Source: Phaeobacter gallaeciensis
GTDB taxonomy: Bacteria; Pseudomonadota; Alphaproteobacteria; Rhodobacterales; Rhodobacteraceae
Reading direction: 5' to 3'
Assembly: GCF_001678945.1 (NCBI RefSeq)
Contig: NZ_CP015124.1
Span: forward strand, 3,014,001 to 3,078,000
DNA: 64,000 bases
Below the pieces are notes generated by a model, which saw only the letters and a list, made by a program, of their open reading frames with translations, searched no databases and had not been told where the DNA came from. Position numbers and translations under genes: made by a program. Below are positions 17,879 to 25,750 of the stretch, one piece after another; positions within the stretch are counted from its first letter, which is position 1; each line of letters begins with the position of its first letter.

Positions 17879-18020
17879 GCGCCGCTGGCGCGGCGCAGGG
17901 GGGCTGGGGAAGCGGTTCAGGGGCAGGTCTGCCCTGAACGCGCGCCTTCGATTGTGAGTTTGAAATGCCGCCTCAAGGGTGAACCGCGCGTGCCGCGCGG
18001 CGGCAGGGCCGCCCTTGACC
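17879..18020. repeat. Three-hairpin dispersed intergenic repeat, copy 1
   Basis: The 325 bases between the tesB-like gene and truA hold no gene. Within them lie three hairpins in order. H1 is GCGCCGC-tggc-GCGGCGC (17879-17896). H2 is a near-palindrome around GGGCAGGTCTGCCC (17915-17939). H3 has outer arms TCAAGGG (17973-17979) and CCCTTGA (18012-18018) enclosing CCGCGCG-tgc-CGCGCGG. ATTGTG separates H2 and H3. The same order and words occur at 34700-34867 and 46784-46928. Confidence 0.75.
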
Positions 18021-18096
18021 CGGCGGTTGCATGAGGGATCCGCGCCGCGTCAGCGGCACCCGGCCCAAGGCTTTGCCTGGTATCTGCGAAGCACGG

Positions 18097-18118
18097 AAAA
18101 GGCGCGGGAGCCCGCCCC
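18097..18118 (-). terminator. Probable rho-independent terminator of truA
   Basis: Read on the minus strand, a GC-rich hairpin (GGCGGG-ct-CCCGCGCC, one bulged base) is followed by TTTT. It begins about 20 bases after the truA stop codon. The loop is very short, so it may be a weaker terminator. Confidence 0.45.
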
Positions 18119-18136
18119 TGCATTCTGGGACGGGTG

Positions 18137-18916
18137 CTATCGACTGTCTGTGGCAAAGACCGGATCGGGATAGCCGACGCGGGCGAGATAAAGGCCATGT
18201 CCGGGGCAGACCGGGCCACAGGCGGCGCGATCGCGGGTCTCAAGCGCCGCCTTTACGTCGGCGGGGGACCAGCTGCCTGCGCCGACCCTCTCCAGCGTGC
18301 CGACAAAGCTGCGCACCTGATTGTGCAGAAAGCTGCGGGCGCGCACGTGGAAATGGATTTCCGGCCCGGTGAAGCCCGCGACCCGTTCCACCGTCAGCTC
18401 GTCCAGGGTTTTAACCGGGCTGGCGGCCTGGCAGATGGTGGAGCGGAAGGTGGTGAAATCGTGGTGCCCGATCAGGTGATCTGCGGCCTGCTGCATTGCC
18501 TCGGCATCAAGTTCATGCGGCACCTGCCAGACCTGGCCTGCCTCATGGGTGGCCGGGGCGCGGCGCATCAGGATGCGGAAGAGGTATTGCCGCTCTACCG
18601 CCGAGAACCGCGCGTGCCAGTCATCGGCGACCCTTGCGCAGGAGGTGATGGCGACCGGATTGGGCTTCAGGTGGAAGTTCAGCGCCTCTGACAGGCGGAA
18701 GGGGTCCCAGTCTTTCTGCAGATCGCAATGCGCCACCTGGCCCAGCCCGTGCACTCCGGCATCGGTACGTCCGGCGGCGGCGATGGTGTGATCCCCAGGC
18801 TCCAGCCGCGCCAGCGCAGCCTCGATCGCCCCCTGCACAGAGGGGTGTTCCTTCTGCCTTTGCCAGCCGGCAAAGGGCGCCCCATGATATTCGACTTTGA
18901 GAGCAAAACGCGGCAT
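18137..18916 (-). CDS. truA: tRNA pseudouridine(38-40) synthase TruA
   Basis: A 259-residue enzyme that isomerises uridines 38-40 in the tRNA anticodon arm. The catalytic aspartate lies in [10 protein letters not shown]. Other family blocks are [10 protein letters not shown] at the N-terminus and [13 protein letters not shown] near the C-terminus. The reading frame is open for 63 codons upstream, but [12 protein letters not shown] is the standard TruA start. It is divergent from the ycjX-like gene. In many Rhodobacteraceae truA neighbours fmt/def, which are not present here. Confidence 0.95.
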   Translation of the reverse strand: MPRFALKVEYHGAPFAGWQRQKEHPSVQGAIEAALARLEPGDHTIAAAGRTDAGVHGLGQVAHCDLQKDWDPFRLSEALNFHLKPNPVAITSCARVADDWHARFSAVERQYLFRILMRRAPATHEAGQVWQVPHELDAEAMQQAADHLIGHHDFTTFRSTICQAASPVKTLDELTVERVAGFTGPEIHFHVRARSFLHNQVRSFVGTLERVGAGSWSPADVKAALETRDRAACGPVCPGHGLYLARVGYPDPVFATDSR

Positions 18917-19092
18917 GGCGCGGCAGTAGCGTGGCGCGGGACGCAAGGCAAGTCCTTTGCCCCGACGGGCCTTTGCCTGCTGCATCGGGCACTGGTATCC
19001 AGCCTGGAGCCTGCCTATCTTGGGGGCAGCGGCCCGGCCGCCGGAGCGACCAAGCAGAGCAGAGTGCAGCAGAACAGGACAAAGGCAGGCGC

Positions 19093-20511
19093 GTGGTACT
19101 GACATCCCTAGCCGACAGCGCAGCCCGCCGGGTCGAGGCCCTGGGCAGCAGCCTGTCGGAGACTTTTCTGGAACCGAGCCTGAGGCTCGGCGTCACCGGT
19201 CTGGCGCGGGCGGGCAAGACCGTCTTTATCACCTCTTTGGTGGCCAATCTGATGAACCGGGGCCGCATGGTGCAGCTATCGGCGGCGCGGGATGGGCGGA
19301 TCGAGACCGCCTATCTGCAACCCCAGCCCGACGACACCGTGCCGCGGTTCGACTATGAATCCCATTTGGCCGCCCTCACCGGGGCTGATCCGCATTGGCC
19401 GGACAGCACCCGCGCCGTTTCCGAACTGCGCCTCAGCCTGAAGGTGCGGCCCTCGGGGCTGCTTGCCGGGTTGCAGGGCCCCCGGGTGCTACATTTGGAT
19501 ATCGTGGATTATCCGGGGGAATGGCTGCTGGATCTGGCGCTGCTGGACAAGAGCTTTGATCAGTGGTCCGGCGAAGTGCTGGCCCGGATCGCAGGGCGGG
19601 AAGAGGCGCAGGGGTTCCTTGCGGCCGCAGGGGCCACCGATGCGCATGCCGCCCATGACGAGGGGCAGGCACAGGCGCTGGCGGCCTCCTTCACCGAATA
19701 CCTTAACGCCGCGCGAAATGCCGGGTTCTATGACTGCACGCCGGGCCGGTTCCTGCTGCCGGGTGATCTCGCAGGCTCACCGGTGCTGACCTTTGCGCCG
19801 CTTGCCGTCGGGGAGGGCAGCCCGCCGCGTGGCAGCCTGCGGCGGGAAATGGCGCGCCGCTACGAGGCCTATAAGGCGCGGGTGGTGAAACCGTTCTTTC
19901 GCGATCACTTTTCCCGCATCGACCGTCAGGTGGTGCTGGTCGATGCGCTGGGGGCGATCCATTCCGGCCCGCCCGCCGTCGAGGATCTACGCCAGTCGAT
20001 GGCGGATATCCTGGGCGCCTTCCGGCCTGGGCGCAACCGGTTCCTGACCCGGATCCTGGGCGGCAAAAGGGTGGAGAAGATCCTGTTTGCCGCCACCAAG
20101 GCGGACCATTTGCACCACGTCCAGCATCCGCAGCTGACCGCGATCATCGAGGCGCTGACCCGAGAGGCGCAGGACCGCGCCCGCTTTGCCGGGGCGGAAA
20201 CGGCGGCCCTGTCGCTGGCCTCTTTGCGGACCACGACCGAGGAAATGCGCGCCCATCAGGGACAGGAGCTGCCCTGTGTGCGCGGCACACTGCTGGAGGG
20301 TGGACGGCAAGCGGCCTTTTACCCAGGCGCTTTGCCCGAGGACCCGGGCAAGCTGCTGACCCCGGCGCGGCAAGGGGCGGAGAGCTGGCTGGAGGGAGAC
20401 TATCAGAGCATGGCCTTTGCGCCTGCGCCCCTGAGCCTCAGACCTGGGGATGGCCTGCCGCATATCCGGCTGGACCGGGCCGCCGAATTCCTGATCGGAG
20501 ATCGTCTATGA
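19093..20511 (+). CDS. YcjX/DUF463-family P-loop protein
   Basis: A 472-residue GTPase-like protein of the YcjX family, which in enterobacteria belongs to the phage-shock/envelope-stress regulon. The P-loop GLARAGKT lies at about residues 32-39 and [19 protein letters not shown] is the Walker B-like strand. GTG (Val-Val-Leu-Thr) is chosen as start because AAGGCAGG precedes it and the family begins near this point. No ATG fits. The stop codon overlaps the start of the GNAT gene (ATGA), and the YcjF-like gene follows, so the three are probably translated together. Confidence 0.85.
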   Translation: MVLTSLADSAARRVEALGSSLSETFLEPSLRLGVTGLARAGKTVFITSLVANLMNRGRMVQLSAARDGRIETAYLQPQPDDTVPRFDYESHLAALTGADPHWPDSTRAVSELRLSLKVRPSGLLAGLQGPRVLHLDIVDYPGEWLLDLALLDKSFDQWSGEVLARIAGREEAQGFLAAAGATDAHAAHDEGQAQALAASFTEYLNAARNAGFYDCTPGRFLLPGDLAGSPVLTFAPLAVGEGSPPRGSLRREMARRYEAYKARVVKPFFRDHFSRIDRQVVLVDALGAIHSGPPAVEDLRQSMADILGAFRPGRNRFLTRILGGKRVEKILFAATKADHLHHVQHPQLTAIIEALTREAQDRARFAGAETAALSLASLRTTTEEMRAHQGQELPCVRGTLLEGGRQAAFYPGALPEDPGKLLTPARQGAESWLEGDYQSMAFAPAPLSLRPGDGLPHIRLDRAAEFLIGDRL

Positions 20512-20963
20512 GCCTTGAATTGCGCCCGGCGCGCCCGACGGATGCGGGCACGATTGGCGATATCCTGCACCGGTTTGCGGCAGAAACGCCCTGGATGCCA
20601 GAGCTGTATTCCGGGGCCGAGGCGATTTCCTTTTGCGGGGTGATGATCGACCGGGGCTGGGTCACCGTGGCCGAGGAAGACGCCCGGGTGCTGGGGTTTG
20701 TGGCCCGTGATGGCGCGGAAATCTGCGCCCTCTATCTGGCGCCCGAGGCGCGCGGGCAGGGCATAGGCAAACGCCTTCTGGATGCAGCCAAGGGGGCCTG
20801 CGGGCATCTGCACCTCTGGACCTTTGAGGCCAATTCCGGGGCGCAGCGGTTCTACCTGCGCGAAGGGTTTACTGAGACGGCGCGCAGCGATGGCGCGCGC
20901 AACGACGAAGGGCTGCCGGATATTTCCTATGCCTGGCGGGCCGCGAAACAGGAGGCCGCGTGA
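20508..20963 (+). CDS. GNAT-family N-acetyltransferase
   Basis: A 151-residue acetyltransferase. The acetyl-CoA binding motif A is LYLAPEARGQGIGKRLL (about 85-101), followed by FEANSGAQRFYLREGF, the usual motif B. The gene overlaps ycjX by four bases. It stops at the same base where the ATG of the YcjF-like gene begins, so it is embedded in a ycjX-ycjF pair. The acceptor substrate is unknown. The embedding suggests a membrane-stress function but does not prove it. Confidence 0.85.
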   Translation: MSLELRPARPTDAGTIGDILHRFAAETPWMPELYSGAEAISFCGVMIDRGWVTVAEEDARVLGFVARDGAEICALYLAPEARGQGIGKRLLDAAKGACGHLHLWTFEANSGAQRFYLREGFTETARSDGARNDEGLPDISYAWRAAKQEAA

Positions 20964-21988
20964 TGAGCCAGGGACCCGTCGTCTTTGATCTGGAGGAAGA
21001 CCAGAAACCGGCCCCCGCTGTCAGCGATGCGCCGCCGGTTCCCGATCTTGGGCCGGAGGTGCCGGGCGGGCCGCCTCCGGCTGCCATGCAGCGGGCTGCG
21101 GCGCTGGCGGCGCGGCCACCCTCGCGGCTGTCGCGCTGGTTCTGGGGCACGGTTCTGGCACTGCTCGGCGCGATGGTGTCCGTTGCGGCCTGGGACTTTG
21201 CCACCGGGCTGATTGCACGGGTGCCGGTTCTGGGCTGGGCGATCTCTGCCGCTTTGCTGCTGGCGCTGGTGCTGGCGGCGCTGATGCTGCTGCGCGAAGG
21301 GCTGGCGCTGGCGCGGCTGAAGCGGGTTGACGATCTGCGACAGGCCGCGATCCCGGCGGTGGAGGATCCTACGGCAGCGCGCGCCTATGTGGCGCGGCTG
21401 GAGCGATTTTATGGAGATCGTGCGGATCTGGCCTGGCATCGCGCGCGACTGGCGGAACGCACTCCCGAGGTGATGGATGCCGATGCCTTGATGCAGCTGG
21501 CCGAGGACGAGTTGCTGGCGCCGCTGGATGCGCGCGCCCTGCAAGAGGTCGAAGGCGCCGCGCGGCAGGTGGCGACGGTCACGGCATTGGTGCCACTGGC
21601 GCTGGCCGATGTGGTGACGGCGCTTGTTGCCTCGGTGCGGATGATCCGGCGGGTGGCGGAAATCTACGGTGGACGCTCGGGCCTCTTTGGCTCCTGGCGG
21701 CTGACGCGGGCGGTGCTGGCGCATCTGGTGGCCACCGGCGCGGTTGCGGCGGGGGATGATCTGCTGGAATCCGTGCTGGGCGGATCGGTCCTGTCGAAAC
21801 TGTCACGGCGGTTCGGCGAAGGCGTGGTCAACGGTGCCCTGTCGGCGCGGGTCGGCATCGCCGCGATGGAGGTCTGCCGCCCAATGCCGTTTTCCCCGCG
21901 CCACCGCCCTTCGACCCGCAAGGTCGTGCAGCGGGCGCTGTCCGGGCTGTTCTCCCGATCCAAGGCAAAGGCGGACGCAGACCGCTAG
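20963..21988 (+). CDS. YcjF-family (DUF697/TIGR01620) inner-membrane protein
   Basis: A 341-residue protein. It has a proline-rich cytoplasmic N-terminus, two adjacent transmembrane helices (about 60-105) and a long C-terminal domain of the DUF697 type (ALADVVTALVASVRMIRRVAEIYGG). It is the usual partner of YcjX. GTG one codon earlier is also possible, but GGAGG with seven-base spacing favours this ATG. It is the last gene of the ycjX-GNAT-ycjF set and is convergent with the truncated haemoglobin gene. Confidence 0.85.
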   Translation: MSQGPVVFDLEEDQKPAPAVSDAPPVPDLGPEVPGGPPPAAMQRAAALAARPPSRLSRWFWGTVLALLGAMVSVAAWDFATGLIARVPVLGWAISAALLLALVLAALMLLREGLALARLKRVDDLRQAAIPAVEDPTAARAYVARLERFYGDRADLAWHRARLAERTPEVMDADALMQLAEDELLAPLDARALQEVEGAARQVATVTALVPLALADVVTALVASVRMIRRVAEIYGGRSGLFGSWRLTRAVLAHLVATGAVAAGDDLLESVLGGSVLSKLSRRFGEGVVNGALSARVGIAAMEVCRPMPFSPRHRPSTRKVVQRALSGLFSRSKAKADADR

Positions 21989-21997
21989 ACGCGCACC

Positions 21998-22438
21998 TCA
22001 GAACAGTTTGGGCGGCGCATCCTTGGGCTGGCGCATGGCGGTTACGCCGGTTCTGAAGCCTTCGCCGATCCGGTCGGCGAGCGCGCCCCAGCTTTGCGCG
22101 GTCTGCGTGGGCAGTTCGGCCTTCAGAACGCTGTGAAACAGGTCAAGCCAGAGTGGGAAATGCTCGGCCTTGATATCAGAGCGGGAGACATGCACCCGCA
22201 TCGGATTGCCGTTGTAGCACTTCTCGCGCAGTATCGCGTTGCGCCAGAACCGGGCGATCTTTTCCTCGTGTTCCGGCCAGTCGGTCACATGGGCGCCGAA
22301 CACGGGCCCCAGCACGGGGTGCTGCCGTATCTTGCCATAAAAAACACGCACGACCTCGTCGATCTCGGCGCCGCTGATGTCAAAGCGGCGCAGCGGGGCG
22401 TCTTGCGCGGGGGGCCTGGGCAGATCGGGGGAGGTCAC
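21998..22438 (-). CDS. Group III truncated haemoglobin
   Basis: A 146-residue globin. VFYGKIRQHPVLGPVF and the HEEKIARFWRNAILR helix are typical of group III (P-type) truncated haemoglobins. The proximal histidine lies in the AEHFPLWLDLF segment. Members bind oxygen or nitric oxide and are found in microaerobic or NO-exposed bacteria. No NO-responsive regulator is adjacent. The first 15 residues are a proline-rich extension and may not be folded. It is convergent with the ycjF-like gene. Confidence 0.88.
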   Translation of the reverse strand: MTSPDLPRPPAQDAPLRRFDISGAEIDEVVRVFYGKIRQHPVLGPVFGAHVTDWPEHEEKIARFWRNAILREKCYNGNPMRVHVSRSDIKAEHFPLWLDLFHSVLKAELPTQTAQSWGALADRIGEGFRTGVTAMRQPKDAPPKLF

Positions 22439-22613
22439 GGGAGCTCCTGACTTTGGTTTCGAAGGACAGCAATAGCCGGGCCGGAGGCGCGGGAAAAGGG
22501 GGCTGATGTAGGCCGACCGAAGCCGTTTAGAAAAAAATCGTATCGGGCATGAAACTTTTTGCGCGCGGGCTTCGTGGCTGTGGGCAGAGGTTCAAACAAA
22601 GGGAGAGATACCT

Positions 22614-23909
22614 ATGGCCCATCTGGCTTCATCCTATGCATCCTACGAGACGTTCCTGCGCGGCGCCGACGCCTTCTGGTCGGTAGACCTGGGGGCGATG
22701 AACAATTCGGGCGTCACCGGCGATGCGCTGCTGTCGGTCAATACCGAAGAGGACGGTACCCGCTATCTGAATATCTCGATCTCGGCGGCGGGGCTGACCC
22801 CGGATGTGCGCCACGCCCAGCATGTGCATGGCACCTTTGATGACGAAGGGAACCCCTCGGATGCCCGCATGCCGGTGACTGCGGATGATGCGGATCAGGA
22901 CGGTTTTGTCGAGGTGCTGGAAGGGCTGGCCGCCTATGGCGACATCCTGCTGCCGCTGACCGATGGCGATGGGGTGCTGCCGATGACCCGGTCGGACGGC
23001 ACGATGAATTTCATCCAGAGTTATGAGCTGGGTGACGACAGCAACTTCTTCAGCCCGGTCAGCGGCAACGACTATACTGCGGCGGATCTGATGCCGATGG
23101 AAAACCGGGAAATCGTTATTCACGGGCAAAATGTGGGGTCGGGCTTCGGCGCCGGGACAGGCGGCGAGATCAACGGATCGCAGGATGGCTATGTCGGCCT
23201 GCTGCCCGTGGCAGCGGGTGAGATCGAAGGCACCAACCGGGCGCAGGCGCTCGACATCCTTGAGGACCAGTTCCAGCGGGCTTCGGAAACCGTGCGTCTG
23301 GGCGCGGGGGACGATGTCTTTGACGGCGGCCTTGGCAATGATCGGATTTATGGTGGCAAGGGCACTGATCGGATCGATGGCGGCGCCGATGATGACTGGC
23401 TCTGGGGACGTAGCCAGAACGATGTGCTGCGCGGTGACGGTGGCGACGATCATCTTTTCGGCAACAAGGGCAGCGATCGGTTGTTCGGTGATGAGGGGGA
23501 TGACCACCTGAAGGGCCACGGTGGCGGCGATGATCTGAACGGCGGCTCTGGCAATGACATGCTGAAAGGCCACCGCGGAGATGATATGCTGGAGGGCAGC
23601 GCCGGACGCGACATGCTGAAGGGTCACAGCGGCGATGATGTCCTGACCGGCGGCAATGGCCGCGACGTGCTGACCGGTGGCGCAGGCTGGGATGAGTTCG
23701 TCTATACCGATATGCGCGAAGGGCGCGACCGGATCACCGATTTCGAGGACGGGATCGACCTGATCAGCCTCAATACGCTGGGCATGGATTTTGCCGATCT
23801 CAGCATCAGCGATGCGGCGCGCGGCGCGCGGGTCGAATTCGGCAATACCTCGATCCTGCTCGAAGGCGTCATGGCGGATCAGCTGGACCAAAGCGATTTC
23901 ATCTTCTGA
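22614..23909 (+). CDS. Secreted RTX protein with an N-terminal CHRD-like domain
   Basis: A 431-residue acidic protein without a signal peptide, as expected for a type I secretion substrate. Residues 1-220 look like a CHRD/spondin-type beta domain, with the conserved-looking AQHVHGTF. Residues about 230-360 carry roughly fourteen glycine/aspartate nonapeptides of the GGxGxDxLx calcium-binding type. The tail (FVYTDMREGRDRITDFEDG) resembles the serralysin-like C-terminal secretion region. Several RTX repeats use GH at positions usually GG (LKGHGGGDD, LKGHRGDD, LKGHSGDD). No type I secretion genes are next to it. The role is unknown; adhesion or matrix binding is possible. Confidence 0.85.
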   Translation: MAHLASSYASYETFLRGADAFWSVDLGAMNNSGVTGDALLSVNTEEDGTRYLNISISAAGLTPDVRHAQHVHGTFDDEGNPSDARMPVTADDADQDGFVEVLEGLAAYGDILLPLTDGDGVLPMTRSDGTMNFIQSYELGDDSNFFSPVSGNDYTAADLMPMENREIVIHGQNVGSGFGAGTGGEINGSQDGYVGLLPVAAGEIEGTNRAQALDILEDQFQRASETVRLGAGDDVFDGGLGNDRIYGGKGTDRIDGGADDDWLWGRSQNDVLRGDGGDDHLFGNKGSDRLFGDEGDDHLKGHGGGDDLNGGSGNDMLKGHRGDDMLEGSAGRDMLKGHSGDDVLTGGNGRDVLTGGAGWDEFVYTDMREGRDRITDFEDGIDLISLNTLGMDFADLSISDAARGARVEFGNTSILLEGVMADQLDQSDFIF

Positions 23910-24020
23910 TCCCTGCTGTTGAGGGCAGAACAACGACGGGGTGCGGTCTTCTTTTTGAGGGCTGCGCCCCTTTATCCGGCGCGATAGGGTAGCGTAAATG
24001 CCCTGCCCGGAGACCCCGCA

Positions 24021-24731
24021 ATGACAGACCACGGCCACAGCCCGCAGGAGATCAAGGACCGGATCGGCGCACCGCCGGGGCGGGGGGTGCTGCGCGATGT
24101 GGTTTATGGCGGCATCGACGGATCCGTCACCACCTTTGCCATCGTGGCGGGGGTGGCGGGCGCGGGGCTGTCGCCCTTTGTGATTGTGGCGCTGGGGCTG
24201 GCCAATGTGCTGGCCGATGGGTTCTCCATGGCGGCAGGCAACTATTCCGGCACCAAGGCTGAACTGGACGACGCCCGCCGACTGCGCCAGGTCGAGAACC
24301 ATCATATCGATCACTACCCGGATGGAGAGCGCGAGGAGGTCCGAGAGATCCTGCGGCTCAAGGGTTTGAGCGGTCGCGTGCTGGACGAGGCCACCGACGA
24401 GATCTGCAAGAACCGCGAAACCTGGGTCGATCTGATGATCGAGGGCGAATACGGGCTTGCCGGGGTCGACCCGCACCCGATGAAGGCCGCCATTGCCACA
24501 TTCGTGGCCTTTCTGGTGGCGGGCATGGTGCCGCTGCTGCCGTTTCTGTTTGGCCTCTCCAATGCCTTTACCGTGTCGTCCTGGATGACCATGGGCTGTT
24601 TCTTTGCCATTGGCGCCCTCAAAAGCCGCTGGTCGCTGGCGCCCTGGTGGCGCTCGGGCGGGGAAACGCTGGTGATCGGCGGCGCGGCGGCGGCCATGGC
24701 CTATGGTGTGGGGCTGATGTTCCACGCTTGA
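24021..24731 (+). CDS. VIT1/CCC1-family metal transporter
   Basis: A 236-residue membrane protein of the VIT1/CCC1 family, which moves iron or manganese. The N-terminal DVVYGGIDGSVTTFAIVAGVAGA and NVLADGFSMAAGNYSGTKAE helices carry the conserved charged residues. A cytoplasmic segment rich in Glu/His (about 80-145) corresponds to the metal-binding domain. Three further helices complete the C-terminal half. The direction of transport and the metal are not determinable. It is convergent with the lipoprotein gene. Confidence 0.88.
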   Translation: MTDHGHSPQEIKDRIGAPPGRGVLRDVVYGGIDGSVTTFAIVAGVAGAGLSPFVIVALGLANVLADGFSMAAGNYSGTKAELDDARRLRQVENHHIDHYPDGEREEVREILRLKGLSGRVLDEATDEICKNRETWVDLMIEGEYGLAGVDPHPMKAAIATFVAFLVAGMVPLLPFLFGLSNAFTVSSWMTMGCFFAIGALKSRWSLAPWWRSGGETLVIGGAAAAMAYGVGLMFHA

Positions 24732-24758
24732 TGCACGGCGCCTGACCGGCCCCAAATT

Positions 24759-24774
24759 GTTTCGCGTGCGAAAC
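24759..24774. repeat. Perfect short palindrome between convergent genes
   Basis: GTTTCGC-GT-GCGAAAC is a perfect inverted repeat with a two-base centre in the gap between the VIT1-like gene and the lipoprotein gene. The very small loop fits an operator better than a terminator, but the position after two gene ends is odd for an operator. I cannot assign a function. Confidence 0.3.
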
Positions 24775-24880
24775 GGTTTAAAACCCTGTCAGGTTATCCT
24801 GACATTCCATTTTTTTGGCGGGCTGAGGCCCCGCAACGGGGGCCGCAGAACCTGTGCTTCTGACGGATCCGCAGCGCGGA

Positions 24881-25423
24881 TCACTTGACCTGGATTTTTG
24901 GAGGGTAGCCGTAGAGGTCCAGAGACTTGTCGCGTTCACTGGACATTCCGGCCAGCACAGCCGCCCCCAGCAGACCACCACCCCAAAGAACCTGCGCGGC
25001 GGCATTTTCCTGGGCCTTGAGCTTGGTGAGGTTCGTCACCTCTATGGTTTGAGTGACAGTCTTTTTGCCATCTGTGCAGGCGATCGTCATCGGCGGTGTG
25101 GCGCGACCAAAGCTGGGCAGGTTCACCTTGCCCGGAACCCGCAGAGCGCCTGAAAAGGCGGAGCTGGTCAGTGTACAGTCCGCTTGGGTCATGGGGGGAT
25201 TGGCTTCGTTCAACTCGTTTTGCGCAAAGCTGATCCGGGTCTGTGTCGCCGTTTGCAATGGCAGCCTTTTCCCGGCCGCGGTCAGCGAGATATTCTTTGA
25301 GACAGGCAGCTGTTCTGCGGTTTGCAGCCTGCTGGCGTAGGTTTCGCTGGGGGATTCTGCTGTGTCGCAAGCCGAAAGCGTGACGCTGGCGGCAATCAAC
25401 GTGGGTAGAATGTAGGTTTTCAC
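24881..25423 (-). CDS. Predicted lipoprotein of unknown function
   Basis: A 180-residue protein with a lipoprotein signal: VKTYILPTLIAASVTLSAC ends in a lipobox (LSAC), so the mature chain would begin with an acylated cysteine. GTG is chosen because AGGA precedes it. The longer reading frame upstream is AT-rich and lacks a signal peptide. The centre contains a beta-rich region with two cysteines (QADCTLTSS and TIACTDGKK) that could pair. A hydrophobic glycine-rich stretch (VLWGGGLLGAAVLAGM) lies near the C-terminus. I do not recognise the family. Confidence 0.65.
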   Translation of the reverse strand: MKTYILPTLIAASVTLSACDTAESPSETYASRLQTAEQLPVSKNISLTAAGKRLPLQTATQTRISFAQNELNEANPPMTQADCTLTSSAFSGALRVPGKVNLPSFGRATPPMTIACTDGKKTVTQTIEVTNLTKLKAQENAAAQVLWGGGLLGAAVLAGMSSERDKSLDLYGYPPKIQVK

Positions 25424-25750
25424 TAAAAAGTGTCCTGTGTTGTGTTTTTTTAATTGATTATTCCTCCGTAAATACAGCGCATGGGTGTGCCCGGCAACTG
25501 TTGACGCGCAAGAATGTTGCACAGCAGCGCAGGGTGTCGCGACGTTGTGTGCTTTACCCTCCTGATGCAGCGCCCTATAAGGCCCGCATGTCCCACCGTG
25601 CGGCCATCATTATTCGAATTACGTACCCGGCGCTCTGATCCGAACACGGAATCCTAAGAGCTGCCGGGCAAAGGTGCTTGAGCCATCGCACCGAACCGAA
25701 TATCCCACAGATAATCCTGACGACGACCAGCTATTCAAAGGACGCCACCG
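25424..25750. other. Intergenic region between lipoprotein gene and ileS
   Basis: These 327 bases hold no convincing gene. The left part, ahead of the leftward lipoprotein gene, is AT-rich for this genome (runs such as GTTGTGTTTTTTTAATTGA) and probably contains its promoter. The right part holds a promoter-like pair for ileS: TTGAGC (25678-25683), 17 bases, TATCCC (25701-25706). I see no T-box or other recognisable leader RNA. Confidence 0.4.

Noticed and set aside
22629-24755. 708-codon frame opposite the RTX and VIT1-like genes
   Set aside because: It mirrors two well-supported genes, spans their gap and encodes a low-complexity His/Ala/Ile-rich chain without recognisable motifs.
25424-25750. 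T-box or other leader RNA upstream of ileS
   Set aside because: No T-box core or specifier loop pattern was found, and T-boxes are rare in this bacterial class.
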